From positions 1 through 64,000 of the forward strand of contig JAUGWO010000030.1 of NCBI GenBank assembly GCA_049724395.1: a stretch of DNA of 64,000 bases, in the 5' to 3' direction. Position numbers and translations under genes: made by a program. The notes beneath the pieces were generated by a model. The model made no database searches, had not been told where the DNA came from, and saw only the letters and a program-made list of their open reading frames with translations. Each line of letters starts with the position of its first letter. Position 1 is the first letter of the stretch. Positions 10,740 through 20,144 of the stretch are shown in pieces. This DNA comes from Spongospora subterranea f. sp. subterranea (taxonomy: Eukaryota > Endomyxa: Phytomyxea > Phytomyxea > Plasmodiophorida).

Positions 10740-10955
10740 TTTGTTCACTGTTGACATCCCGCTCATGAGAAACCTGCAAAAATTCTACTGCAGTGATTGA
10801 TTCAGATAAATAATTCGCTAATAATTAATCATGACTATATTTGAAGCAATAGATAAAGGGGAATATGAGATCTAAACGGAATTTTGACACCACGAATTCA
10901 AAGGCAAAGAATAACCGTCGAATATTCAGCACAGACCCTGGCGTGAAGACGAAGA

Positions 10956-11685
10956 TTATCTCGTCGTATGATGCGTGCCTGATGCAGCGGCTTGCTGCTG
11001 TTCCATTCTAGCTTTCCTCCTTTGTCTTATAGCCTCAATCCTCTGTAATTGGGCGTCATCGTCAACAGAGGGACCGTCCTTAGGACCTGGAACAACTGGA
11101 GCTTGAACATTTGATTCTCGGACCATTCTGTCAGGAGTGAAGTCCCAGATACGACGACGCCTGGTGTCGTAATCTTCGTCGGTTTCGTTAACACCTTCGC
11201 TCCCTGCCTTCACAGATGTTTGAGGTCGTCGATATTGACCGACGTGATCCACACGAAGTATCCGTCCAGATACCTAAACAAAAGTATCGTCAAGTGAGAG
11301 ATTACCATACGACATGAGAGAAAACTCTTCACCTTGGCGCCATTAAAGTTATCAACAGCTAATACGGTGCTCCTCTGATCTTCATATGCAACAAATGCAA
11401 ACCCACGAGATTTGCCGGATTTTTCGTCTCTCATTAAATTCAAATCAACAATCTCCCCACACTGAGAGAACACGACAAGTAGATCGCCCTCTGATAAGCG
11501 ATAATCAAGTCCGGACGCGATGATATATCTGAAAACAGTGCCAATCAGGGCTGAAAACATCCCGACACCATTCAGCCAGGTAAATACGCGCTATTCTTAT
11601 GCTGGGCATGCCAAGATCCAGCATCGGATACTCCGGCTTCGGCTTCCTTTCTGTTGATCCGTTCGATCTCTCGTATTTGGTTCAT
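10956..11685 (-). CDS. IST3: RNA-binding splicing factor IST3/RBMX2
   Basis: IST3/Snu17 (RBMX2) is part of the RES complex, which binds the U2 snRNP in the activated spliceosome. Three exons (11588-11685, 11338-11528 with its edge near 11333, 10956-11273) give about 203 residues. The N-terminal MNQIREIERINRKEAEAGVS and SWHAQHKNSA match the family's lead-in to the RRM. RNP2 is YIIASGLDY and RNP1 is KSRGFAFVAY. The hallmark DQRSTVLAVDNFNGAK and then VDHVGQYRRPQ follow. The tail is charged. Introns are 59 nt each and keep phase. Identification is strong. The segment after NFNGAK (SGRILRVDHV) agrees with the expected splice. Confidence 0.9.
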
Positions 11686-12207
11686 TGATGGCTAAACAAC
11701 TGTACAACTGATTGTGACAGTCCCCGGCACATCTTTTAGACGGGAATTGGCCCACGGAGAAACTGAGAGTTGACCTGGAGGAGTCCGACCGTCCGAGCAC
11801 ACATATTTCATACGTACACTCGGGAACGGTACTTGATTTCATCGAGGGGCGTCGAATCTGGCAAATGTAAAGCAATGTAGACCTGAAAGACTTTAACAAA
11901 ATTGGACAGTGTATAACACATACGCCAAGCATTAATTGGCGGCGATTGGTAAGTCTAGATTCTGCCAGAATGACACTAAGGCGTCACGAAGCTTAAACAT
12001 CTTAGCGTCCTGTTGAAATGCCCAACATGACACACTGGAAATGGTACACTTCATCACACAGGGATTGGGTTTCCCCAAACACACTTGAATCTGACTTTAA
12101 CACACACGAAGTGGTAATAACTAAACACACACGAATGGATAAACCTCGAACAGCATGAGTAATTGCTGGGCGGCATATCGTTGGGATGCCTCCTCCTGTT
12201 GCCAATG
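11686..12207. other. No gene seen; short direct repeats
   Basis: No convincing coding stretch was found. Around 12095-12140, and again at about 12308, the motif AACACACACGAA recurs next to the inverted duplication that follows, suggesting local copying. Confidence 0.4.
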
Positions 12208-12213
12208 GCCTGG

Positions 12214-12521
12214 TTCGAGGGCCAGATGTTCATCGCGGGAACCTGGGCCAACTTGCTGGACCAGGTCGTCCAAGATTGGCAGGACCAGCGCTGAATTTTG
12301 CTCAGATCTTAACACACACGAATGGACAACCGAAACACACAAACTTTAATTATAAACCGTAGAATGATGAAAAATCGTCACTTCTTCTCTACAATTTCTG
12401 TCTGAGTGATTAGGGAGCCAAAAGGTGTTTTAGTCAAAATTCAGCGCTGGTCCTGCCAATCTTGGACGACCTGGTCCAGCAAGTTGGCCCAGGTTCCCGC
12501 AACGAACATCTGGCCCTCGAG
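12214..12521. repeat. Inverted duplication, ~87-bp arms
   Basis: The plus strand 12214-12300 reappears reverse-complemented at 12435-12521 with about two mismatches; the spacer is 134 bp. Both arms encode GTWANLLDQVVQDWQDQR followed by TGA. The homology continues past 12521 after a 24-nt segment missing from the left copy, so the left copy is a truncated, internally deleted duplicate of the small gene on the minus strand. Confidence 0.9.
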
Positions 12522-12668
12522 CAGGTATTCCGCGCCCTCAAACCAGGCCGTTAGCATTTCTATGAACTCTGCCGCGACGGCGTCGATTCTCAGGAACCGA
12601 CCTGTTAACAAAACGCTCAGCAGGAGGAGGGGCCTCTTGCAGCCACAATGCGGGTGGGTCGCGCTCAT
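12441..12668 (-). CDS. Small protein, 75 aa, unknown
   Basis: The frame starts MSATHPHCGCKRPLLLLSVL, with a hydrophobic LLLLSVLLTG stretch that may be a short signal anchor, then an acidic helical part (AVAAEFIEMLTAWFEGAEYL). The downstream half is preserved in an inverted copy 135 bp away, where the same reading frame and stop are kept, which argues for real coding sequence. It ends 5 bp into the repeat arm and begins only 40 bp before the start of the MCD gene on the other strand. It could instead be the last exon of a larger gene. Confidence 0.4.
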   Translation of the reverse strand: MSATHPHCGCKRPLLLLSVLLTGRFLRIDAVAAEFIEMLTAWFEGAEYLLEGQMFVAGTWANLLDQVVQDWQDQR

Positions 12669-12707
12669 CCGTATCGTTTTGTGTCAGGTGCACTGTTACT
12701 TGTAACG

Positions 12708-14371
12708 ATGCGGACGGTGCTGTGCAATATTGAGAGGGCGATAGCGTTATCACACCCAATTGATAAGGTCGAATGTCGCTGATTGATCGACCATGACCAC
12801 CCAATGATCATGTCAGGCCGATGTCGGACGGCTCTGTAAACACTATCAGAACGCGTCACATTCTGGTCGACTTAGTGGCCTGATCTGGGCGCACCGTCGT
12901 CTATCGTTGCCGGATAGAAAACGTGTTTACGCCAGAGCTACAGAACTGGTGAATAGCAGTTTACGGGAAGATCGTCTTGTTGCTGCCATCAAACTACGAC
13001 GAACGTCAACTCCTCCTTTAACTTCTTTGATAATGTTCTGAGTCACATCGCACACAACACCCCTCTTCTTACGGTAACTCGTAGGTCTATTTTGTCTACC
13101 GAGGAATATGGTTTGGGTTTCATCATCGACGTTCGTGGCGATGTCATCAAATTCAAAGGCAGATTTCCAGTTATTGAGAATGAGTTACATTTAGCACTTT
13201 CATTGTGCCTGAACCCGGGGGTTTTGCGTATTTGTCGCATAACTACTGCATCACCGAAAAAGGTTCTCGATGCCATGTTTGAAAACGAAGCAGTATGTAT
13301 CGATTGATGAGCTGTAAGTGTTGACCAGTAAAAGAGTTAGTAAGGTCCACCCATATCAATCCGCAGTTGATTTTAACAGGCGGCTGGGTCATGGTAATTG
13401 AAAATTTTCGCATTTTTGTTAAGTCTCATTTTGCTTAGATCGGCGGGTATTTTGTTTGTTTCACCCTAGTTTGCTTGATTTGCCCTTGATCACTCTACAT
13501 ATCGCTCTCTGCAACAGTGGTAATCTACCCAAAACGATCAACGATGTAATTCAACCCGGATTATCTTCGAATCTCCAGCCAGGTCTATTTGATCGAATTT
13601 CTAACTGGTTTCTTCGTCTTACTTTCATTGCTGCAAGACGTTGCAGTTTGCTATTCAATAAGTATCGGTCACAGAGGGTTGAACAATCTCCATCTTGGTT
13701 TAACTATTATCGACAAGGCTAGCGGCCAGGTAGTATATATTCCGCAAAGATGTTTTCGGCTTTTGATGTTTTTATGCATAAGATATGTAGGGAATTTCCA
13801 GCTATTAGGCGTGTCATTACATTGTCCCCGATCACTGGGTTTCGCGCATGGCTAACCTCTCAGATCGCGGTTCAAGATGAACAGCTACATGCAGATTTAT
13901 CATCAATGTAATTCAATGCAAACTGTGAATCTGTACGCTGAAATTCATTCTAAAGAATAACTAATCGTGAAGTCAACGTCTTCGACGTAGTAAAGAACTT
14001 GGTCGAAAGAGATTGGGTAGCTCTCCCTCTTTCAAAAAACGAATCCCGTCTGCTGGCCAGTTTATGTGCTATTTACTTACTTCAAAGGAAAACCCCGAAA
14101 GGTTTACCACTCGAACCTGTATTGAGGTGAACGCTTTTTTCATCCTGTGCCGACCACTGAGTTGAACTCAAGGTTTCATATGGGTAATGGCGCGACATTG
14201 CAGGATATTCACGGGAATGCAGATAGATCTCCTCAAGGAATGAAGAACAGCTTCGGTTTAATGTGTCGTTTCGAATATCTTCCAAGCAGGAGCGGCGGAA
14301 TGTCTAGACAGCATTCGAGGCCTGATTTCATGCAAGGGGCTAAAAATATAAACTTCTGTAACATTCATTAA
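12708..14371 (+). CDS. MLYCD: Malonyl-CoA decarboxylase
   Basis: The enzyme converts malonyl-CoA to acetyl-CoA and CO2 and so relieves inhibition of fatty-acid oxidation. Nine exons give 432 residues: 12708-12767, 12817-13004, 13043-13292, 13345-13393, 13439-13582, 13638-13697, 13730-13907, 13956-14126, 14173-14371. All eight introns (32-55 nt) keep phase. Family marks in order are GVLRICRITTASPKKVLDAM, EAVHP, DLPLITLHIAL, SISIGHRGLNNLHLG, the catalytic-Ser block TLSPITGFRAWL, and the catalytic-His block LRFHMGNGATL with FGLMCRFEYL. The Ser and His proposed to act in the human enzyme are kept. No clear mitochondrial leader precedes the domain, and the C-terminus (NFCNIH) is not a canonical PTS1, so location is open. 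The stop overlaps that of PEX4. Confidence 0.93.
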
Positions 14372-15077
14372 CTCATCAGTTGATATCGTTCAGGAATGTC
14401 CTTTTCGTTAAGCCCCATATCAATGGAGTACATCTTTGCTAATGATCTATATCCTTGGATGTCTCCATAACGAAGTAAATTCCCTTAAGCGATATCAGAA
14501 AAACAACGATTCGTCGATGCATACTGTTATCACTACCGGCATCGCAATTTAGAGGGCTATCATGTTGGGGAGTCGAAAGCATGGCGAGGATCGCTCTGCA
14601 CGATGCCTGAAGCGTCCATGCCGGACTCCATTCCGTTTTCAGGATGTCAAGGCAAATTTCTCCAGTCTGCGAAAACATCACATTTCGTATTCCCAAATCA
14701 ATGCTCAAAGCTACCTTGAAATGGATATTCGGATGAAAAATTGGTGTAACAAACTATCAAACATGAGATTGATCGGCAGATTTTGAGTTCCAAATTCTAC
14801 CTTGATGTTTGGCGATTGAAGTGGATAGCTCCGAGGAACTTTGATCTCCAACTCAAAAGTAGCGCCCGTCAAATGGCGTATCCGGCGACCCTCTGATATA
14901 TGATTTCCAATCCTTGATATAAAGAAATTCAGATGTGCCCAGTGACCGAATGGGACCGACGTTTACATAGAGATCGTCGTCGTCAACGGGAGACAACATT
15001 ATACGGTCATGTTCGTGCCCAGGTTTTGATTTCCTAATCTCCCGAAGCTCTTTGAGCAAGCGGGATCTGGACGCCAT
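14368..15077 (-). CDS. PEX4: Ubiquitin-conjugating E2, PEX4-like
   Basis: E2 enzymes carry ubiquitin on an active-site Cys; PEX4 mono-ubiquitinates the peroxisomal import receptor PEX5. Five exons (14967-15077, 14801-14912, 14715-14753, 14537-14666, 14368-14483) encode about 168 residues. Seen are MASRSRLLKELREI, GSPDTPFDGRYF, the HPN signature in TPIFHPNIHFK, the active Cys in GEICLDILKTEWSPAW, and NCDAGNLLRYGDIQGY near the end. The last two features favour PEX4 over generic E2s. One oddity: exon 2 has TTTT where TTT is expected (about 14853-14857), so the frame meets TGA and must shift +1 to continue into ELEIKVPRSYP. This may be a sequencing error, a disabling mutation, or recoding. The stop overlaps that of MCD (shared TTAA). 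Confidence 0.82.
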
Positions 15078-15102
15078 CGTCCACCTGTGATGAGGGAAAG
15101 AA

Positions 15103-15393
15103 TTGGCAACCTGTGACGTATTGGCCCGCAACCTCCAAGATGGAGATAAAACACCGGTCAGCTCTATCGCCAAAATAGATCCGCCGCCAGTCACAACTAT
15201 AGTCTGGGAGGAGGGACTTCTTCCAGCCAAAACCAATCTGGTCCAACTTCATTGGCGTTCAATCTCAACTGAACTTCGACTATTTGATGTGGCAGTAGAG
15301 ACAAAAACGAGAACCGAAGATGAAAATTGGACAAACTTAGAGCGGTTTGTAAATAAACAGGGATCTTTCAAGATCAGCGGGAGAAAGACGTGA
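15103..15393 (+). CDS. Open frame, 96 aa, doubtful
   Basis: This uninterrupted frame starts 26 bp from the PEX4 start on the opposite strand. It ends with a polar, charged stretch (KTRTEDENWTNLERFVNKQG). I see no domain. It may be a small gene sharing a divergent promoter with PEX4, or chance. Confidence 0.25.
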   Translation: MATCDVLARNLQDGDKTPVSSIAKIDPPPVTTIVWEEGLLPAKTNLVQLHWRSISTELRLFDVAVETKTRTEDENWTNLERFVNKQGSFKISGRKT

Positions 15394-15495
15394 TTTGTTA
15401 TCTGTACAAAATCCTTCACAGGTTTTCCCAGGCTTTGGGGGGTTTCGTCACTAATTGGATGTCGCTGCATTTGGCGACCTCAAAAGAGTCATAAT

Positions 15496-15751
15496 TTACT
15501 CCGCCGGTTTTACCCGCGATTGGTTGAATTTTGAGTAGGAAACCTCTGCAAACGGCTTGAAATTTCGAATTGTAGAATCGCCATCGGGACCGACAAACTC
15601 CTCAGATCCTAATTTGTTGCCCTATTGGAAACCGTGCTAAACCATCAGATCAAGAGAGAATGACATCAACAATTCCCATAACAGAAAAGCGTATTTTTGC
15701 ACAAAAAAGCGAAGTAGCAGGACGCGCCTCACTAATTGAAAATGATGCCAT
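15496..15751 (-). CDS. Possible small two-exon gene
   Basis: On the minus strand an ATG at 15751 opens MASFSISEARPATSLFCAKI. After an intron-like gap ending in TTAG, an open stretch reads EEFVGPDGDSTIRNFKPFAE and ends with TAA at 15496. The join is not in a clean phase, so the model is uncertain. It lies just 3' of tubulin cofactor C on the same strand. Function unknown. Confidence 0.25.
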
Positions 15752-15804
15752 ATTCAAGTTGCGTCAAAAAAAATTGACGAATCTTTTTACAAACAACAGG
15801 GATA

Positions 15805-17110
15805 TCATTCATTATTGTGATTAGGGCGAAATTCTGGAATTCTGTCCGAGACGGGCATTATAGACCAGTTAGGAGGTTGGCCATCGTGAAGCCATTTGAA
15901 ATCTTGGACCTGATCAAATAGATTTGGAGTTCGGAACGACGCGTTCTCCATGTCGGCGTCGATATTATCATAGACAAGGTTGTAGGGGGCAACGACGATT
16001 CCTGTACAGTCTTCGATAATGGGGTTCGATTTCGCATAGATATATAAGTGTAAACCGTGCGAGTTATGGATACGTATCTGGCGAAGAATGGCTTAGCGAT
16101 CAACAATTCACAGATTCGATGGGCGGAACCTGACGAGAGGCAACGATGATAGTCGTATCGATGCAATCCTCAATATGAACAGAACCTTCAACCGGTCCAA
16201 CGGCGATCAAACTATTCTGAAAATCAGATAAAAAACTGAGATGGAAACAATACAGCGGTTGGTTTGAGCCCACCTTTACAGACACAACCCTTACGGCTGA
16301 CAAAGTGTGGCAGATGACAACTTTGCCATCCGAAACATGTTCAATCGTGATCGAGTTTACTGTGGAACCTCTACCACTACGCTGAATGGTCTGACTACGC
16401 CTGCAACGCGAAACTCAGAACGATTCGAACAAGCCAGGAACAACACCCAATTCCCACAGATCGGAAATCTTCAGCTCCTTCCCGGTTGCTCTACGCAGCA
16501 AAATGTCGTCTGAACAACGAGCGTCATAAGTAACAACGCTGAAATCTCCAACAGAAACTTCTCACATACCGATCTCGTCGCCATTGGAATCGGCTCCTCC
16601 TCCAGGAGATGCGACAGATTCTGGCACATTCCCAATCCTCTCCACCTTCTTGGCGTTGAAGCTGAACCTTTTCGCTGGCTGATGTAGCTGTAGTTTCTCG
16701 TTGATACATTTTTCGAACTCGTCTAACACCTGAGATTGGGAGTAATTGATTAGCGAAACACCCTGAAGGAGAACGTAAAACCCGACAGATTGGACTTTTT
16801 TCTTGGTGTATCCGGGTAGGTAATAATTTGACAGACTCAGATATTCGATCGCATTTTTGACTTCTGCCTGGGCCTGTTTTAGCGATGAATTCGCAATGTG
16901 CTCGCGAACCGCATCGTACTTTTCATTGATGGTCTTCTCGAACTGTTCGACGCTCTCTCCCGCTCCATCAGCCCTGGTTTTGAGCCTGGATTCCCGCTCC
17001 AGGCGCCTTTGATTGGCGAACTGGGCCTGTTTCTCCATCAGCCGGTTCAGTCGATCCGACATTTTGTGTTTGGTTTTTTCGTCGACGGGTGACGATGCGA
17101 AATGGCGCAC
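15805..17110 (-). CDS. TBCC: Tubulin-specific chaperone (cofactor) C
   Basis: TBCC acts with cofactors D and E to release folded tubulin heterodimer by stimulating GTP hydrolysis on beta-tubulin; relatives also serve cilium GTPases. The N-terminal spectrin-like part starts MRHFASSPVDEKTKHKMSDR, with helices through EYLSLSNYYLPGY and AKRFSFNAKK. The C-terminal C-CAP/TBCC beta-helix begins DDILLRRATGKELKISDLR. Its core is GPVEGSVHIEDC, VASRQIRIHNSHG, LYIYAKSNPIIEDC and IVVAPYNLVYDN. The catalytic Arg is expected in the ...RIH strand. At least six introns (about 35-66 nt) keep phase. The tail RIPEFRPNHNNE ends at TGA 15805-15807. Strong family match. Confidence 0.9.
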
Positions 17111-17206
17111 GATCCGACCGACCGGCCTCTTCCCGTCATCAGTGTCAGTCAGGACTCCGGTGCTATCGCCATTCGTACCGTCCGTGGCCTCCTCACGGAC
17201 TATTTA

Positions 17207-17218
17207 TTGTACACACTT
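17207..17218. promoter_or_regulatory. Shared 12-mer TTGTACACACTT
   Basis: The same 12-mer occurs at 24405-24416. Here it lies about 100 bp before the TBCC start; there it is 19 bp before the start of a coiled-coil gene. Both genes are on the minus strand, so in gene orientation it reads AAGTGTGTACAA. A promoter element is possible but rests on two copies. Confidence 0.25.
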
Positions 17219-17263
17219 TTGGAAATTTGAATATCATTGGGGATTCAGTTTGCTATCGCAACT

Positions 17264-17750
17264 TCAAGAGCTGATCTTCTGTAAGTTCTCGGGCTGTTGT
17301 ATTTCTATCCGCTTATTATCGACAGTCCCGGCCCAACCCGCATTATTGAAAACCAAATCAAATCTGGCCATGTCGGTTTGTTGTTTTTTCATCAATGACA
17401 GATCGTCGACTGCACTGATTACGTCAAAAAACAAGTACACTATTGGTTAATTTCATGACGCCCCCAGGGAACCTGTTTGTTTCGATAACTATCGGCAGGT
17501 ACTTCTCATTTTTGAAAGAAATGATTAAGATCATTGTCGTTTTTGTCGTATTCAGATGGTCGATCAGGCGCCGAGACGACCCGTCCCTAATGGGCTTCGG
17601 ACGATATCCGACTTCTGAAAACGCGTCGTCGACCCGCAGGACGGACCTGCAATGGCGTTTAGCGCCGTTCGCTCCCGACCTGGCGGTATGGGTCGACCGA
17701 ATGTCGTGTTCACCTCCGATCGCCTTGCTCCGATGTCCGATACACTCCAT
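17264..17750 (-). CDS. Hypothetical protein, two exons
   Basis: The family is unknown. The ATG at 17750 opens MECIGHRSKAIGGEHDIRST, a basic region through SSRRLIDHLN. An intron with GTACCT donor and AATCAG acceptor (about 17420-17502) keeps phase 2 and joins a well-formed exon reading VDDLSLMKKQQTDMARFDLV and then FNNAGWAGTVDNKRIEIQQP. It ends at TGA 17264-17266. The second exon looks convincingly coding; the first is less sure. It is divergent from the small membrane-protein gene, with 29 bp between start codons, so a shared bidirectional promoter is likely. Confidence 0.4.
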
Positions 17751-17779
17751 TCGCAAAACGGCGGCGGCACAACCCAAAC

Positions 17780-18133
17780 ATGGACCTGATCCTGGTGTGC
17801 ATCTACATGATCACCGCCTCGATATCCGCCTGGCTCTACAAACGCAGCACGCCGCTGGGGAAATGCACGTTGTGGCTGGCGGTCGTCGGGCTCATGATCG
17901 AGCTGGTGATGGCCAACAGCTACGCCCTGCGATGCATCAGGGTAGCCAACATGGCCCTGATCGCGGCCACCATCCTCGCCGATGTCGTCAGCCGGTACGA
18001 GCGAGCCCGCCAGCGCAAACGGTACATCAACAACCTGCCGCCGCCACCAGACAGCACCAACACCAAGGATCAGCCGACGTTCGTGAACGTTGACCCGGCA
18101 CCAGGACCAACGCTGGAGACCATCACTATTTAG
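17780..18133 (+). CDS. Small membrane protein, 117 aa
   Basis: I do not recognise the family. Three hydrophobic segments are visible: residues 2-19 (DLILVCIYMITASISAWL), about 29-45 (TLWLAVVGLMIELVMAN) and about 56-70 (NMALIAATILADVV). A basic stretch (RYERARQRKRYINN) follows, then a Pro/Asp-rich cytosolic-type tail. The local GC content is higher than in the neighbours. There is no intron. Confidence 0.5.
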   Translation: MDLILVCIYMITASISAWLYKRSTPLGKCTLWLAVVGLMIELVMANSYALRCIRVANMALIAATILADVVSRYERARQRKRYINNLPPPPDSTNTKDQPTFVNVDPAPGPTLETITI

Positions 18134-18305
18134 CTTGGCCAGATCGTTGTCATAAAAAAATACGCCAATCTCAACACTTGTGTGTATCGCTGTAGAAATG
18201 CCTAAACCCCCTTCCGGTGGCCGAGACGACGCGCGATATCATCAGGCCAAAAAGTTTATTTTATGTTTATGCTTTTTCCAACAAAATTGGACGATCAGTT
18301 GTAGA

Positions 18306-19233
18306 TTACTGACAGCAGCCACTCTTCGTCTCGGTTAGACCCGTATTGTCGACCACAATGCTCCCTGTTTTTGGTTCTTGCGGGGGGAAAACCTATATAT
18401 ATATATCGACAACTCAACATTTAAGGGATTGGTCGACGACGAGCCGACACCCGACCTTGGGCAGTTTACGCGCGATCATCACGAACAGTTCGTTGACGTT
18501 TTCGGCGGTCTTCGCGGACGTTTCGGTGAAGAAAATGCCCTGATCGTCGGCGTACTCTTTGGCCACTTCTGGGCTGACCTGTCGTTGGGCTTCGAGATCC
18601 GTCTTGTTCCCGGCTGTGACCAGAACTCGATCAGATGCACTAGTTCCACAGTTTGTTGGCGTTGACCCACCCAATGCGATAACGATATCGGCACTGCCAG
18701 TTTGTCTGAGCTCTTCGATCCATTTCTTGGCCCGTTTGAACGAGTCTTCGCTGGTGATGTCGTAGACCACAACGGCAGCGGCTGCTCCCCGATAATACAT
18801 GGGCGCCAAGCTGTGATAGCGCTCTTGTCCGGCGGTATCCCACTAAAACCCCAACGAGAACATGTTCATTACGACAATACAACGATTGCGTCGTCCTTAC
18901 AATCTCGAACTTGACGGTGCAGTCTTGAACGACAACCGTCTGTGTTAAAAACGCGGCTGAACAAGAAACGACCATCAGATTTCAAATATGGGGTTAATGT
19001 CATTGTTCGCGGAACAACACACAACATGAGCGAAACGAGAACACAATCAGTTGCGAACCAAAAAACACCAACAAAAAAAAACTACCTCCGATTGTGCTCT
19101 CCTGATATTCAAAGAACTGCCCTCTGACAAATCGCAGGACAAGCGAGCTCTTGCCGACCGATGAATCGCCAAGAAGGACCAGTTTGGCTTGGCACGTTTT
19201 GTTATTGGCAATATTACTGCCAGGTACGCTCAT
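18306..19233 (-). CDS. RAB5: RAB5-family small GTPase
   Basis: Rab5 GTPases direct early-endosome fusion and uptake. Five exons (19086-19233, 18901-18956, 18671-18842, 18456-18613, 18306-18392) give 206 residues with all phases agreeing. Motifs are P-loop GDSSVGKSS, switch I STIGAAF, switch [26 protein letters not shown], and ETSAK. The C-terminal exon ends KSGCCQ, a twin-Cys prenylation motif. YYRGA and SLAPMYY fit Rab5 better than other Rabs. The first intron is long for this window (131 nt). The gene is divergent from the C2/WW gene across about 0.9 kb. Confidence 0.93.
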
Positions 19234-20144
19234 GATTGGCGTTCGCTAACGCCAAGTCTCACACTGCGATCCCTCGTGATTCGACCCGTTGGGCGCGTCC
19301 TATAAAAATGCCCCACGATCGGTGCTCTAATCCGGACCCGTAAACAGGTGCAATCAATCTGGCTTGGACCCTTGGCCGGGGCGGTGTCCGTCGGCTGGCC
19401 ACTGCGCACACCCGGAACACACACACACACCACAATCAGTGCCAATTATCGCCACCCGACCATCAATCAACCATCATTGATGGCGTTCACCGATGTGGTA
19501 CTTTGCTCAGATACTTTTGAATTAAACTGTGGCGATTTAGATCTCTCTGGAGTGTTTCCCCCGATTAGAGTGTTGTCGAAACGGGTTTCCGCGGGAACGT
19601 GCTGAACGCTGGGAATCTGGAGATTGATTCACGAAATGAACAAGTACACGAGAATTGCGCTGGATCTGGTGTGGTTCAATCACGTCAATAAACCCCATTG
19701 TGTTCTCTCTGTACTGTTGAACTGACAACGACGACGAACAACTCCCCGTCCTGTTATTGTGCCCCAAAATGGGTTTGCGATATGTGTTGGAATAACTGTT
19801 GAACCAGAGAGTGGTCAAATGAGCCAAATAGATATATCGGTGATGGCGCTTGACGGGTGGGTCAATCCCCCAACGATCACCCCCCTCATGGTCACAGAGC
19901 ACATGTGGTGTAGTGTGTGTGTGTCGTGTTCGGTCGATCGTAGCGCCATCCCCCAATCACCAAGCAGGTCGAGCAGCGAGCGATGGAAGGGATGGCCCGA
20001 TTCCTGGTGAATATCGCCGAGATCGGTGCGAGCGGTCTGATCTGTTCACCACATCCGTTAGAGCTCCTCCCCCCTTCCCCCAATCCCATCTGATCCCCCG
20101 TTATTCCCAACCCCTTTCATATCAGGGACGCCCAACACACGATT
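19234..20144. other. Divergent intergenic region with CA/GT tracts
   Basis: It probably holds the promoters of RAB5 (minus) and the C2/WW gene (plus). It contains a CA tract near 19420, a GT tract near 19915 and a C-rich pyrimidine tract near 20065. The CA and GT tracts could pair in RNA. No gene is supported. Confidence 0.5.

Noticed and set aside
13005-13345. Two apparent frameshifts in malonyl-CoA decarboxylase
   Set aside because: Both vanish when short introns are placed at 13005-13042 and 13293-13344. The spliced frame then matches the family without a break.
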